A stretch of DNA of 9,182 bases, from positions 1 through 9,182 of the forward strand of contig CABUOF010000071.1 of assembly GCA_902493125.1 (NCBI GenBank), given 5' to 3'. The notes under the pieces were generated by a model. That model did no database searches and was not told the origin of the DNA. It saw only the letters and a list, made by a program, of their open reading frames with translations. The translations under genes were made by a program, and so were the position numbers. Origin of the DNA: an uncultured Collinsella sp. GTDB taxonomy: Bacteria > Actinomycetota > Coriobacteriia > Coriobacteriales > Coriobacteriaceae. Positions 1 to 7,099 of this stretch are shown piece by piece (positions within the stretch are counted from its first letter, which is position 1; each line of letters begins with the position of its first letter).

Positions 1-236
1 TTTAAAACCGGGCTCGAACAAACACGCCTATTGACAATGGCTTTCTCATATTAAAAGGGGAGGTGCCGGCTTTCGCAAGGCGCGAACCTACGAAAATCGC
101 CGCGCGGCAACGCAGGGCGATGAGCTCGGTCGGGGGATAGGGCCCGCTTCGCCCGCCGGCCCGTAAATTGTATCATCCAGTGTGGAGCGTGAACGCCCGT
201 TGCCGCGTGCGATGGGCTTGTAATAAAAGGAGAGCC
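1..236. other. Leader/intergenic region upstream of the TetM-like gene
   Basis: No convincing gene is visible here. The first 60 bases are AT-richer and contain TTGACA at 31-36 inside the small palindrome ATTGACAAT, but no good -10 box lies at the usual 16-18 base spacing. A GGGGAGG at 57-63 abuts a possible 25-codon GTG reading frame (63-140) rich in Arg and Lys. It has no recognisable similarity and its start overlaps the putative binding site, so it is not called as a gene. A TATCAT box at 171-176 (five of six matches to TATAAT) could be the -10 of the downstream gene, but its -35 is weak. The remainder is GC-rich, with a perfect GCCGCGCGGC palindrome at 99-108. Confidence 0.5.
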
Positions 237-2240
237 ATGTCGAAGCAAGCGGTCGTTGGAATCTTGGCGCATGTCGATGCCGGCAAGACCACGTTGGCCG
301 AGGCCATGTTGTTCGACGCGGGTCGCATTCGCAAGCGCGGCCGCGTGGACGATGGCGATTCGCATCTGGATACGAACGAGATTGAGCGCGAGCGCGGCAT
401 TACGATTTTCTCGTCGCAGGCCGTGCTCGACCATGGCGATACCCACGTCATGCTCGTGGATGCACCGGGGCATGTCGATTTTTCTGCCGAGGCGGAGCGC
501 ACATTGCGCGCGCTCGACTATGCGATTTTGGTTGTGGGTGCCAACGATGGCGTGCAAGGGCACACCGAAACCCTGTGGCGCCTGCTTGCGCGCTATGACA
601 TCCCAACGTTCATCTTTATCAACAAGATCGATTTGGAGAATCCCGGCCGCGATGTTTTGCTGGCACAGCTTGGGCAGCGTCTTTCTGAAGGCTGCCTGGA
701 TGCCAGCGAACTGTTGGCGGGCGGTGCCGTTCAGGAGGACGCTGCTGCGTTGGACGAGGCGGCGCTCGAGGAGTTTCTTGAAGCGGGTGAGCTTTCCGTC
801 GCAACGCTGTCGCGCATGGTTGCCGAGCGCAAGCTCTTTCCCTGCTTTGCCGGCTCGGCGCTCAAGGACCGGGGCGTGGACGAGCTGCTGGATGGTATAT
901 GCGCGCTGATGCGTGAACAGGCGTGGCTCCCGGAGTTTGCCGCGCGCGTCTATCGTGTCAGCCGCGGGGATCGCGGCGAGCGCTTGGCATGGGTTAAAGT
1001 GACCGGCGGCACGCTGCATGCCAAGCAGATGATTGGCGGACGTTCCGGTGCCGAGGCATGGGAGCAGAAGGTCGATCAGGTACGCATCTATAACGGGGAG
1101 AAGTATGAGCTTGCCCAAGAAGTTGCTGCTGGCGGTATTTGTGCCGTGACGGGTCTTGCGCACGTTCGCCCGGGGGATGCCCTGGGCGCGGAGCCTGCGG
1201 GCGATGCGCCTGTCATTGCGCCGGTCCTCACCTATACGGTGCTTCCGGGCGAACACGATGTCCATGCGGTGTTCAAAGCGCTGACTGAGTTGGCGGACGA
1301 AGATCCCATGCTCGGCGTAAGCTGGAATACGCATCTGGAGCAGATTCACCTGCAGCTGATGGGCGCCGTGCAGCTCGAGGTCGTGCAGCGGGTGTTGGCA
1401 GATCGCTTTGGCCTTTCGATTGATTTTGAGTCTGGCGGCATTCTCTATAAGGAGACTATTTCGCAGCCGGTCGGGGGCGTGGGGCACTTTGAGCCACTGC
1501 GCCATTATGCCGAGGTGCATCTGAGCCTGGAGCCGTTGCCAGCGGGTTCGGGCGTGCAGTTTGGCACCGTGACCTCGACCGACGAGCTCGATCTTAACTG
1601 GCAGCGTCTGGCACTTACTAACGCCATGGAGCGCGATCACCTGGGCGTGCTGACCGGCTCGCCCATCACAGATGTACGCATTACGCTCACGGGCGGCCGC
1701 GCGCATGCCAAGCACACCGAGGGCGGCGACTTTCGCCAGGCCACGTACCGCGCGATTCGCCAGGGTTTGATGCAGGCGCGTGAGGCCGGCGCGGCGGTGC
1801 TGCTGGAGCCGTGGTATCGCTTTGAGCTCGAGGTGCCGGGGGAGTGCGTGGGCCGGGCGCTTTCAGATGCCACGCGCATGGGTGCCGAGTACGAGCCGCC
1901 GACGATGGCAGGGGACCGGGCGAAGCTTGTGGGTCGCGTGCCGGCATCCGAGGTGCAGGACTATGCCCTGGAGGTAGCTGCCTACACAAGCGGCCGCGGT
2001 CATCTGTACCTGGAGTTCGCCGGCCACGCGCCCTGTCATGATGCTGAGCGCGTAATTGAGGCGGCCGCCTATAAGCCCGAGGCCGATCTGCCCAATACGC
2101 CCGACTCGGTCTTCTGCTCTCATGGCGCCGGCTACACCGTCAAATGGTACGACGTGCCCGCCGCGGCGCACGTAAAGATCGATCCCGCCACCTTCCGCCC
2201 CTGGCGAGCAGCAGACGCCGAGTTTTTCGGCCACATGTGA
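237..2240 (+). CDS. TetM/EF-G-like translational GTPase (ribosomal protection protein family)
   Basis: Predicted cytoplasmic GTPase of 667 residues, close in size to TetM/TetO (about 640) and related to EF-G. The family binds the ribosome near the A site, and its resistance members dislodge tetracycline. Visible motifs are G1 AHVDAGKT (11-18), switch I RGITI (53-57), G3 DAPGH (75-79) and G4 NKID (129-132), followed by the usual EF-G-type domains. The start at 237 is chosen because AAAGGAGA sits just upstream; the in-frame ATG at 168 lacks a binding site and adds residues outside the family. In the domain IV region that aligns with the TetM drug-site loop, the protein reads GGRAHAKHTEGGDF (about 486-499) rather than the TetM YYSPVST type. 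The C-terminal part also has a PDSVFCSHGAGYTVKW segment unlike TetM. It may therefore be a diverged paralogue with another ribosomal role. The product class is secure; tetracycline resistance is not. The stop codon lies inside palindrome R1. Confidence 0.9.
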   Translation: MSKQAVVGILAHVDAGKTTLAEAMLFDAGRIRKRGRVDDGDSHLDTNEIERERGITIFSSQAVLDHGDTHVMLVDAPGHVDFSAEAERTLRALDYAILVVGANDGVQGHTETLWRLLARYDIPTFIFINKIDLENPGRDVLLAQLGQRLSEGCLDASELLAGGAVQEDAAALDEAALEEFLEAGELSVATLSRMVAERKLFPCFAGSALKDRGVDELLDGICALMREQAWLPEFAARVYRVSRGDRGERLAWVKVTGGTLHAKQMIGGRSGAEAWEQKVDQVRIYNGEKYELAQEVAAGGICAVTGLAHVRPGDALGAEPAGDAPVIAPVLTYTVLPGEHDVHAVFKALTELADEDPMLGVSWNTHLEQIHLQLMGAVQLEVVQRVLADRFGLSIDFESGGILYKETISQPVGGVGHFEPLRHYAEVHLSLEPLPAGSGVQFGTVTSTDELDLNWQRLALTNAMERDHLGVLTGSPITDVRITLTGGRAHAKHTEGGDFRQATYRAIRQGLMQAREAGAAVLLEPWYRFELEVPGECVGRALSDATRMGAEYEPPTMAGDRAKLVGRVPASEVQDYALEVAAYTSGRGHLYLEFAGHAPCHDAERVIEAAAYKPEADLPNTPDSVFCSHGAGYTVKWYDVPAAAHVKIDPATFRPWRAADAEFFGHM

Positions 2241-2266
2241 CAAAGGGACAGTTCCTTTGTCACATG
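2234..2266. repeat. Palindromic interspersed repeat, copy R1
   Basis: Perfect 13-base arms (2234-2246 and 2254-2266, beginning CATGTGACAAAGG) enclose a 7-base centre GACAGTT. As RNA the stem can extend inward by a G-U and an A-U pair. The left arm contains the TGA stop (2238-2240) of the TetM-like gene. The 31-base core is identical to copy R3 except for one base and matches R2 at 26 of 31 positions. No run of T follows, so it is not a canonical intrinsic terminator, although a hairpin at an mRNA 3' end may still affect termination or stability. It resembles REP-type or other small non-autonomous palindromic elements. Confidence 0.9.
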
Positions 2267-2269
2267 CTA

Positions 2270-2300
2270 TTGGTATAACTCGGTACAAGTTGGTATAACT
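2270..2300 (+). promoter_or_regulatory. Direct repeat with putative promoter for the ATPase A-UvrA2 unit
   Basis: The 11-mer TTGGTATAACT occurs exactly twice, at 2270-2280 and 2290-2300, separated by nine bases. The second copy can act as an extended -10 (TGGTATAAC, -10 TATAAC at 2294-2299). The TTGGTA of the first copy (2270-2275) then lies at an 18-base spacing as a -35 with four of six matches. TGGTA at 2291-2295 also faces TACCA at 2303-2307, giving a possible operator. The promoter reading is inference; the repeat itself is directly visible. Confidence 0.5.
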
Positions 2301-2333
2301 ATTACCAGGGTTTGCCAATCCGAGGAGGCCGAC

Positions 2334-3452
2334 ATGAATCCAAATCCCTTTAAGCCCACGGCTGGCAAGCGGCCTCCGATACTCATCGGCCGCGAGTCGG
2401 TCATCGAAGATTTCGAGGAAGGGCTCGATAACGGCGCCGGAGCGCCGGGTAGGCTCATGCTCATTACGGGAAACCGCGGCTGTGGCAAGACGGTTCTCCT
2501 GCGGGAACTGCAACGTCTAGCCAATGAGCGCGGATGGGCGGTTGTCTCCGATTCCGCTTCGCTTGGCTTATGCGACCGATTGGCCGACGCGCTTCGCTCG
2601 AATAAACCCGTTGTGACGTCAATGGAGTTCGGTCCGTCGTTTGGCCGGATGTCAGTCGAGGCGGCGCGAGCAAAGGGCGAAACGTTGCGAGGGCTGGTCA
2701 ACGAGCGCCTCAAGAAGCTCGGTCCAGGCAAGGGCATACTGTTTGCGATTGACGAGGCGCAATCTGCGTCTATCGAGGAACTGGCGGCTCTTGCCGTTCT
2801 CTATCAGCAGGTGCTCGGAGACCAGGATGCCACGGGCTTGTCCGATAGCGACCAGCGCGGTCTTGCGCTGGTGTTCGCCGGCTTACCCAGTATGGTTGAC
2901 GATCTGCTCGAAGAGCCGAGCGTGACGTTTTTGCGGCGTGCCCAGCAGCGTACGTTGGGGGCGATCTCTTTGCCCAAGGTACGCGATTCGTATATCCAGA
3001 CGGTCAAAGACGCTGGTCTTTACGTTGACGCGGAGACGGCGGACCTTGCGGCACGCAAGAGCATGGGGCATCCATATATGGTTCAGCTGGTGGGCTATTA
3101 CATGTGGCGGTCTGCTGTTCGACGCGGCTCGCAGGTCATCGAAAGGCGCGATGTCGAGGCTGGCCATACGGATGCCGTCTCCGAGTTCTACGAAGCGGTT
3201 GACGCGCCTCTGTATTACGGGCTGCGCAGTCCACAACGCCTCTTTATCGAGGCCATGGCGGTTGACGAGGGCAAACCGACTCGCATGGCGGATATCATTG
3301 AGCGCTGCGATCGCACCCAGAGCTGGGCGAGTAAATATCGCGCAAGCCTGATTCGCGAGCGCGTCATCGAAGCTGCCGGATACGGCCTCGTCCGGTTTAC
3401 CGTGCCCATGCTGGGCGCGTACATTCGCGATCGAGTTTTATGGCATGAGTAG
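2334..3452 (+). CDS. Orc1/Cdc6-like AAA ATPase with C-terminal winged helix (ATPase A)
   Basis: A 372-residue cytoplasmic P-loop ATPase of the AAA_16/Orc1-Cdc6-like type that databases usually call only an ATP-binding protein. It has Walker A GNRGCGKT (46-53), Walker B ILFAIDE (135-141), a sensor-1-like strand ending FAGLPS (181-186), the family block FLRRAQQ (199-205) and GHPYMVQLVGY (245-255, sensor-2/lid region). A winged-helix-like tail covers about 295-372. The N-terminal NPFKP...GRE pattern is shared with ATPase B in this window. The start has a strong GAGGAGG (2322-2328) five bases upstream. The stop overlaps the uvrA-like start by eight bases if ATG 3445 is used, so the two are probably one transcript and translationally coupled. 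The biological role is unknown; the winged helix suggests DNA binding. Replication, defence or regulation are all possible. Confidence 0.88.
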   Translation: MNPNPFKPTAGKRPPILIGRESVIEDFEEGLDNGAGAPGRLMLITGNRGCGKTVLLRELQRLANERGWAVVSDSASLGLCDRLADALRSNKPVVTSMEFGPSFGRMSVEAARAKGETLRGLVNERLKKLGPGKGILFAIDEAQSASIEELAALAVLYQQVLGDQDATGLSDSDQRGLALVFAGLPSMVDDLLEEPSVTFLRRAQQRTLGAISLPKVRDSYIQTVKDAGLYVDAETADLAARKSMGHPYMVQLVGYYMWRSAVRRGSQVIERRDVEAGHTDAVSEFYEAVDAPLYYGLRSPQRLFIEAMAVDEGKPTRMADIIERCDRTQSWASKYRASLIRERVIEAAGYGLVRFTVPMLGAYIRDRVLWHE

Positions 3453-5958
3453 GGTGATAAAGGTGACGGAACAGAAGATGAGTCCGCAGGCTATCGAGGT
3501 GCGTGGCGCGCGCGTCCATAACCTCAAGGACATCGATATCGATATTCCGCTGGGAAAGCTTGTGGGCATTGCCGGCGTGTCGGGTTCGGGCAAGAGTTCG
3601 CTGGCGCTGGGGGTTCTTTATGCCGAGGGCTCGCGCCGTTACCTGGAGGCGCTCAGCACCTATATCCGCCGTCGCCTGACGCAGGCCGAGCACGCTCAGG
3701 TGGATGAGGTATTGCACGTGCCGGCGGCACTCGCATTGCATCAGCGCCCCAGCGTGCCGGGCGTGCGGTCCACTTTTGGCACCATGACCGAGCTCAACAA
3801 TAGCCTGCGTCTGCTCTTTAGCCGTTGCGCCCATCACGTGTGCTCGCATTGCGGGGCACGCGTGGAGCCGAGCCTTAACGTTGCCGCAGGCCTGTCGCTC
3901 ACGTGCCCTGCATGCGGCCGCGAGTTCTACGCGCCGAGTGCCGAGGATTTGGCTTTCAATAGCGGCGGTGCATGTCCCACATGTGGCGGCACCGGTGTCA
4001 TGCGCGAGGTAGACGAGGCGAGCTTGGTGCCCGACGAGTCAAAGACTATCAACGAAGGCGCGGTGCTTCCCTGGGGTACGCTCATGTGGGATCTGATGAA
4101 GCAGGTGGCAGGTGAGATGGGCGTGCGCACCGACGTGCCGTTTAACCAGCTCACGCCTCAAGAGCGCGACATCGTGTTCCACGGCCCGGCGGTTAAAAAG
4201 CACATTCTCTACGTTCCCAAAAACGGCGAGGGTGCCACGCCGCTCGACTTCACCTATTACAACGCCGTCTATACCGTCGAGAATGCGCTCGCCAAGGTTA
4301 AGGACGACAAGGGCCTAAAACGCGTTGCGCGCTTTTTGCGCGAGGGAGCATGCCGCGATTGCGGCGGCACGCGTCTCTCCGAGGCTGCGCGCCAGCCCCA
4401 GGTGTGCGGTATCAATCTGGCGCAGGCCGCGGCCATGACGCTGGGCGAGGCGATTGAGTGGGTGCGCGGGGTGCCCGCATCCTTGCCGCCCGAGATGCGG
4501 CCCATGGCGACGGATATCTGCGATTCGTTTTTGAGCGTGGCCCGTCGTCTGGTCGACCTGGGTCTCGATTACCTTTCACTCGACCGCGCTGGTGCCACGC
4601 TCTCCACGGGTGAGCGCCAGCGCGTTCAGCTCGCCCGCGTGGTGCGCAACCGATCGACGGGCGTGCTCTATGTGCTGGACGAGCCTTCGATCGGCTTACA
4701 TCCCGCCAATGTCGACGGCTTGGTGGGCGTGATGCGCGATCTGGTGGATGACGGCAACACCGTGGTTGTTGTCGACCACGATACGCGCGTACTGGCGGAA
4801 GCCGACTATCTGGTCGAGATGGGCCCCGTTGCCGGAGCAGGCGGCGGCAGTGTAATCGCCGCTGGTACGGTAGACGAGGTCGAGCAATCGCAGGGCAGCC
4901 GTATCGCGCCGTTTTTGCGCGCCGAGCTCAAGCGCTTGCGTCCGCAGGTGACTGACGACGAAATGTTCGACCAGGGACATATCCGCATGGCAACCGATGC
5001 CATCCATACCGTCAAGCCGCTCGAGGTTGATATCCCGCGCGGCCGCCTTGTCGCGGTAACGGGCGTTTCGGGTTCGGGTAAGACGACGCTCGTGCTCGAG
5101 ACGCTCATTCCTGCACTTAAGGCGCAGGCAGCTGGCGAGCGCTTGCCGGGGCACGTGCGTTGGGTCGATGCCGAGGGCATTGGCCGCGCAAATCTGATTG
5201 ACGCTACGCCCATCGGCGCCAACGTACGCTCGACGGTAGCGACCTATGCCGACATTCATGACGAGCTGCGCCGCGCCTTCGCCCGTACGCCCGAGGCTAA
5301 GGCAGCCGGCTACAAGGCGGGCGCCTTTAGCTACAACACCGGCGCCTTGCGCTGCCCTACGTGTGACGGCACGGGCTCGATATCGCTCGACGTGCAGTTT
5401 TTGCCCGACGTCGAGATCATCTGCCCGGCATGCCGCGGCTCACGTTATGCAGACGCGGCTTCGCATATCCATCGCGAGGGCAAGGACGGGAGCTTGCTTA
5501 CGTTGCCGCAGCTCATGGACATGAGTGTGGACGAGGCCCTCGACGCCACGGTGGGACTCAAGAAAGTCCAGGCGCGCTTGCAGACCTTGCATGACCTGGG
5601 CTTGGGCTATCTCACGCTCGGTGAGCCCACGCCGGCGCTTTCGGGCGGCGAGGCACAGCGCCTTAAGCTCGCGAGCGAGATGGGCCGTGTGCAGGATGAT
5701 GCCGTGTTCGTATTTGACGAGCCCACGATTGGCCTGCATCCGCTCGATGTTCAGGTACTGCTGAGTGTGTTCGACGGCCTTGTTGCCAAGGGCGCCACGG
5801 TTATCGTGATCGAACACGATCTCGACCTTATCCGTAACGCCGATTACGTGATCGACATGGGCCCAGGCGGTGGCGACGCCGGCGGGCAAATCGTCTGCGC
5901 CGGCACGCCGGGCGACATCGCGGCCTGCTCCGCAAGCATCACCGGCCGCTACCTATAG
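3445..5958 (+). CDS. Class II UvrA-like ABC ATPase (UvrA2/DrrC type, no UvrB-binding domain)
   Basis: An 837-residue twin-cassette ATPase of the UvrA family, shorter than housekeeping UvrA (about 940). The first half has Walker A GVSGSGKSS (44-52), zinc pairs CPTC (177-180) and CRDC (303-306), signature LSTGERQR (386-393) and Walker B VLYVLDEP (407-414). The second half has Walker A GVSGSGKTT (540-548), a C-x2-C-x19-C-x2-C zinc module (637-663), signature LSGGEAQR (732-739) and Walker B VFVFDEP. Where UvrA1 carries the roughly 100-residue UvrB-binding domain there is only a short segment with another CSHC/CPAC pair (133-157). It is thus probably a DNA-binding paralogue not committed to UvrABC repair; relatives include DrrC, which confers intercalator tolerance. 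The start is uncertain: ATG 3445 has no clear binding site, GTG 3463 follows AGGG at a good distance, and ATG 3478 follows GGA. All keep the full domain set. Confidence 0.9.
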   Translation: MSRVIKVTEQKMSPQAIEVRGARVHNLKDIDIDIPLGKLVGIAGVSGSGKSSLALGVLYAEGSRRYLEALSTYIRRRLTQAEHAQVDEVLHVPAALALHQRPSVPGVRSTFGTMTELNNSLRLLFSRCAHHVCSHCGARVEPSLNVAAGLSLTCPACGREFYAPSAEDLAFNSGGACPTCGGTGVMREVDEASLVPDESKTINEGAVLPWGTLMWDLMKQVAGEMGVRTDVPFNQLTPQERDIVFHGPAVKKHILYVPKNGEGATPLDFTYYNAVYTVENALAKVKDDKGLKRVARFLREGACRDCGGTRLSEAARQPQVCGINLAQAAAMTLGEAIEWVRGVPASLPPEMRPMATDICDSFLSVARRLVDLGLDYLSLDRAGATLSTGERQRVQLARVVRNRSTGVLYVLDEPSIGLHPANVDGLVGVMRDLVDDGNTVVVVDHDTRVLAEADYLVEMGPVAGAGGGSVIAAGTVDEVEQSQGSRIAPFLRAELKRLRPQVTDDEMFDQGHIRMATDAIHTVKPLEVDIPRGRLVAVTGVSGSGKTTLVLETLIPALKAQAAGERLPGHVRWVDAEGIGRANLIDATPIGANVRSTVATYADIHDELRRAFARTPEAKAAGYKAGAFSYNTGALRCPTCDGTGSISLDVQFLPDVEIICPACRGSRYADAASHIHREGKDGSLLTLPQLMDMSVDEALDATVGLKKVQARLQTLHDLGLGYLTLGEPTPALSGGEAQRLKLASEMGRVQDDAVFVFDEPTIGLHPLDVQVLLSVFDGLVAKGATVIVIEHDLDLIRNADYVIDMGPGGGDAGGQIVCAGTPGDIAACSASITGRYL

Positions 5959-5959
5959 G

Positions 5960-5994
5960 CAATGTGACAAAGGGGCCGCCCCTTTGCCACATTG
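5960..5994. repeat. Palindromic interspersed repeat, copy R2, between convergent genes
   Basis: Sixteen-base arms (5960-5975 and 5979-5994) around a CCG centre, with a single mismatch (A5967 against C5987). In an RNA from the - strand that position is a U-G wobble, so the hairpin is continuous in the transcript of ATPase B and interrupted by A-C in the uvrA-like transcript. It begins one base after the uvrA-like stop codon and lies four bases beyond the ATPase B stop. The core is shared with R1 and R3 but the centre is GC-richer. The position suits a shared transcript end, yet no T run flanks it on either side. Confidence 0.88.
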
Positions 5995-5998
5995 ACTT

Positions 5999-7099
5999 CT
6001 ATTTCACGCATTGAGCGGCGAGATAGTCACGGAAGAACGGCAATTCAAAAGCGACGAGCCCTCGTCCTCGTTCCCCGATGATGCCGGCATCTATCATGCG
6101 GCGTCGATAGCGGGAGACCTGCTGCGGCGAACGCTTAAGGCGCTCGACAAGGTCAGCGGTGGTGGACTCTTCCTCGTCATCGAGCATGGCGATGAGGAAT
6201 CGCTTGTCCTCTGCAGTGAGTTCCCGATAGGTTGCCGCGAGGATTCGGTCGTCCATCTCGTCGCGCGCGATTTTGATTCCCAGGTCAAAGTCGCGTGACG
6301 AGATTTCCTTCGAATCGCTTGTGAGATCCCAGGCACGGTAGCCTACGAGTTGCAATAGGAAGGGAAAACCAGAGATCGAGCGAACGGCTCTATCGATTCC
6401 CTCGGCATCTGCCAGGCGATCGTTTTCTTGGATTGTGCGAATCAAGGCCTCGCGCACGTCATAGTCGGCAATGCGACCCAGATGATATTGTTGGGCGCGG
6501 CGAAGGAACGAGACCGTCTTGTGGTTCAGCAACGTCGAGACGTTGTTGGGAAGTCCCGCCATGAGCAGGGCGACGCGTTTCCCATCGGTCACAAAGTGCT
6601 GATACGTTGCTGCGAGTTGGATCATCTCGTCGAGTGTCGGGTCCACCTCGTCAACCGTGACGAGCAGACCGGTGCCCGCCTCGTTGAGCTGGTCGATGAT
6701 GTCGCTCATGCGATAACGCCAGGTTGAGGCATCGTGAACGCGACTGACCTCGATGCTGCCGAGCGGTGCAATTCCGAGACCGGTGACTTCGAAGTGGTTG
6801 GACGAGTCGATGAGATGGGCTGCGGCGCGTTTCGTCCCGAGCTCGATTTCCTCAAGCATTCCCGGGAGCGCGGTCGTCTTTACGGCTATCCAGCCGTGGG
6901 ATTCCGCCCTTGTCGCGAGCGACGACATGAGAGCGGTTTTACCGGTTCCACGCGCGCCTGAGAAGATCGAGGTCAATTCTGGGCGCCTGCGCTGGCTCAA
7001 GAAGGCACGGTCCAAATCCCGAATAATCTGTTGTCTGCCAGCGAGATGGGCAGGAACCTCGCCAAAGCTAGGGGTAAACGGGTTCTCGAGATATTTCAC
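5999..7099 (-). CDS. Orc1/Cdc6-like AAA ATPase with C-terminal winged helix (ATPase B)
   Basis: A 366-residue paralogue of ATPase A, on the opposite strand. It has the N-terminal NPFTPSFG...AGR pattern, Walker A GARGTGKT (48-55), Walker B LLVTVDEVD (145-153), a sensor-1-like strand VALLMAGLPN (176-185), FLRRAQQ (198-204) and GFPFLLQLVGY (244-254). A clear winged helix-turn-helix covers about 294-360, including TTADLVERLKRSPQQVSRY. The start is GTG at 7099, supported by AAAGGAGAG at 7104-7112, with AGGAG six bases away. It is separated from trmL by an AT-rich regulatory region and is convergent with the uvrA-like gene (40 bases between stops). Similarity to ATPase A is visible along the whole length but is well short of identity, so the two are old paralogues or separate acquisitions rather than a recent duplication. 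Function is unknown; DNA binding is inferred from the winged helix. Confidence 0.88.
   Translation of the reverse strand: MKYLENPFTPSFGEVPAHLAGRQQIIRDLDRAFLSQRRRPELTSIFSGARGTGKTALMSSLATRAESHGWIAVKTTALPGMLEEIELGTKRAAAHLIDSSNHFEVTGLGIAPLGSIEVSRVHDASTWRYRMSDIIDQLNEAGTGLLVTVDEVDPTLDEMIQLAATYQHFVTDGKRVALLMAGLPNNVSTLLNHKTVSFLRRAQQYHLGRIADYDVREALIRTIQENDRLADAEGIDRAVRSISGFPFLLQLVGYRAWDLTSDSKEISSRDFDLGIKIARDEMDDRILAATYRELTAEDKRFLIAMLDDEEESTTADLVERLKRSPQQVSRYRRRMIDAGIIGERGRGLVAFELPFFRDYLAAQCVK

Noticed and set aside
31..56. Perfect TTGACA as a -35 box
   Set aside because: No -10-like hexamer lies 16-18 bases downstream; the AT-rich stretch is too close (10-14 bases).
63..140. Possible 25-codon leader peptide before the TetM-like gene
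   Set aside because: Its start overlaps the putative binding site and there is no supporting codon or hairpin-switch pattern.
168..236. ATG at 168 as the start of the TetM-like gene
   Set aside because: No ribosome binding site, and the added 23 residues do not fit the family; ATG 237 has AAAGGAGA upstream and starts right before the G1 motif.
51..1715. Long - strand open frame (554 codons) opposite the TetM-like gene
   Set aside because: It is antisense to a well-supported GTPase gene; the translation has no recognisable domain and is the expected shadow in GC-rich codons.
4696..5259. - strand open frame of 187 codons opposite the uvrA-like gene
   Set aside because: A shadow frame with no recognisable domain, opposite conserved ABC motifs.
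3445..5958. Housekeeping UvrA of nucleotide excision repair
   Set aside because: The UvrB-binding domain is missing and the protein is about 100 residues short, so it fits class II UvrA instead.
6011..6298. + strand open frame of 95 codons opposite ATPase B
   Set aside because: Antisense to the conserved winged-helix coding region, without a binding site or recognisable product.
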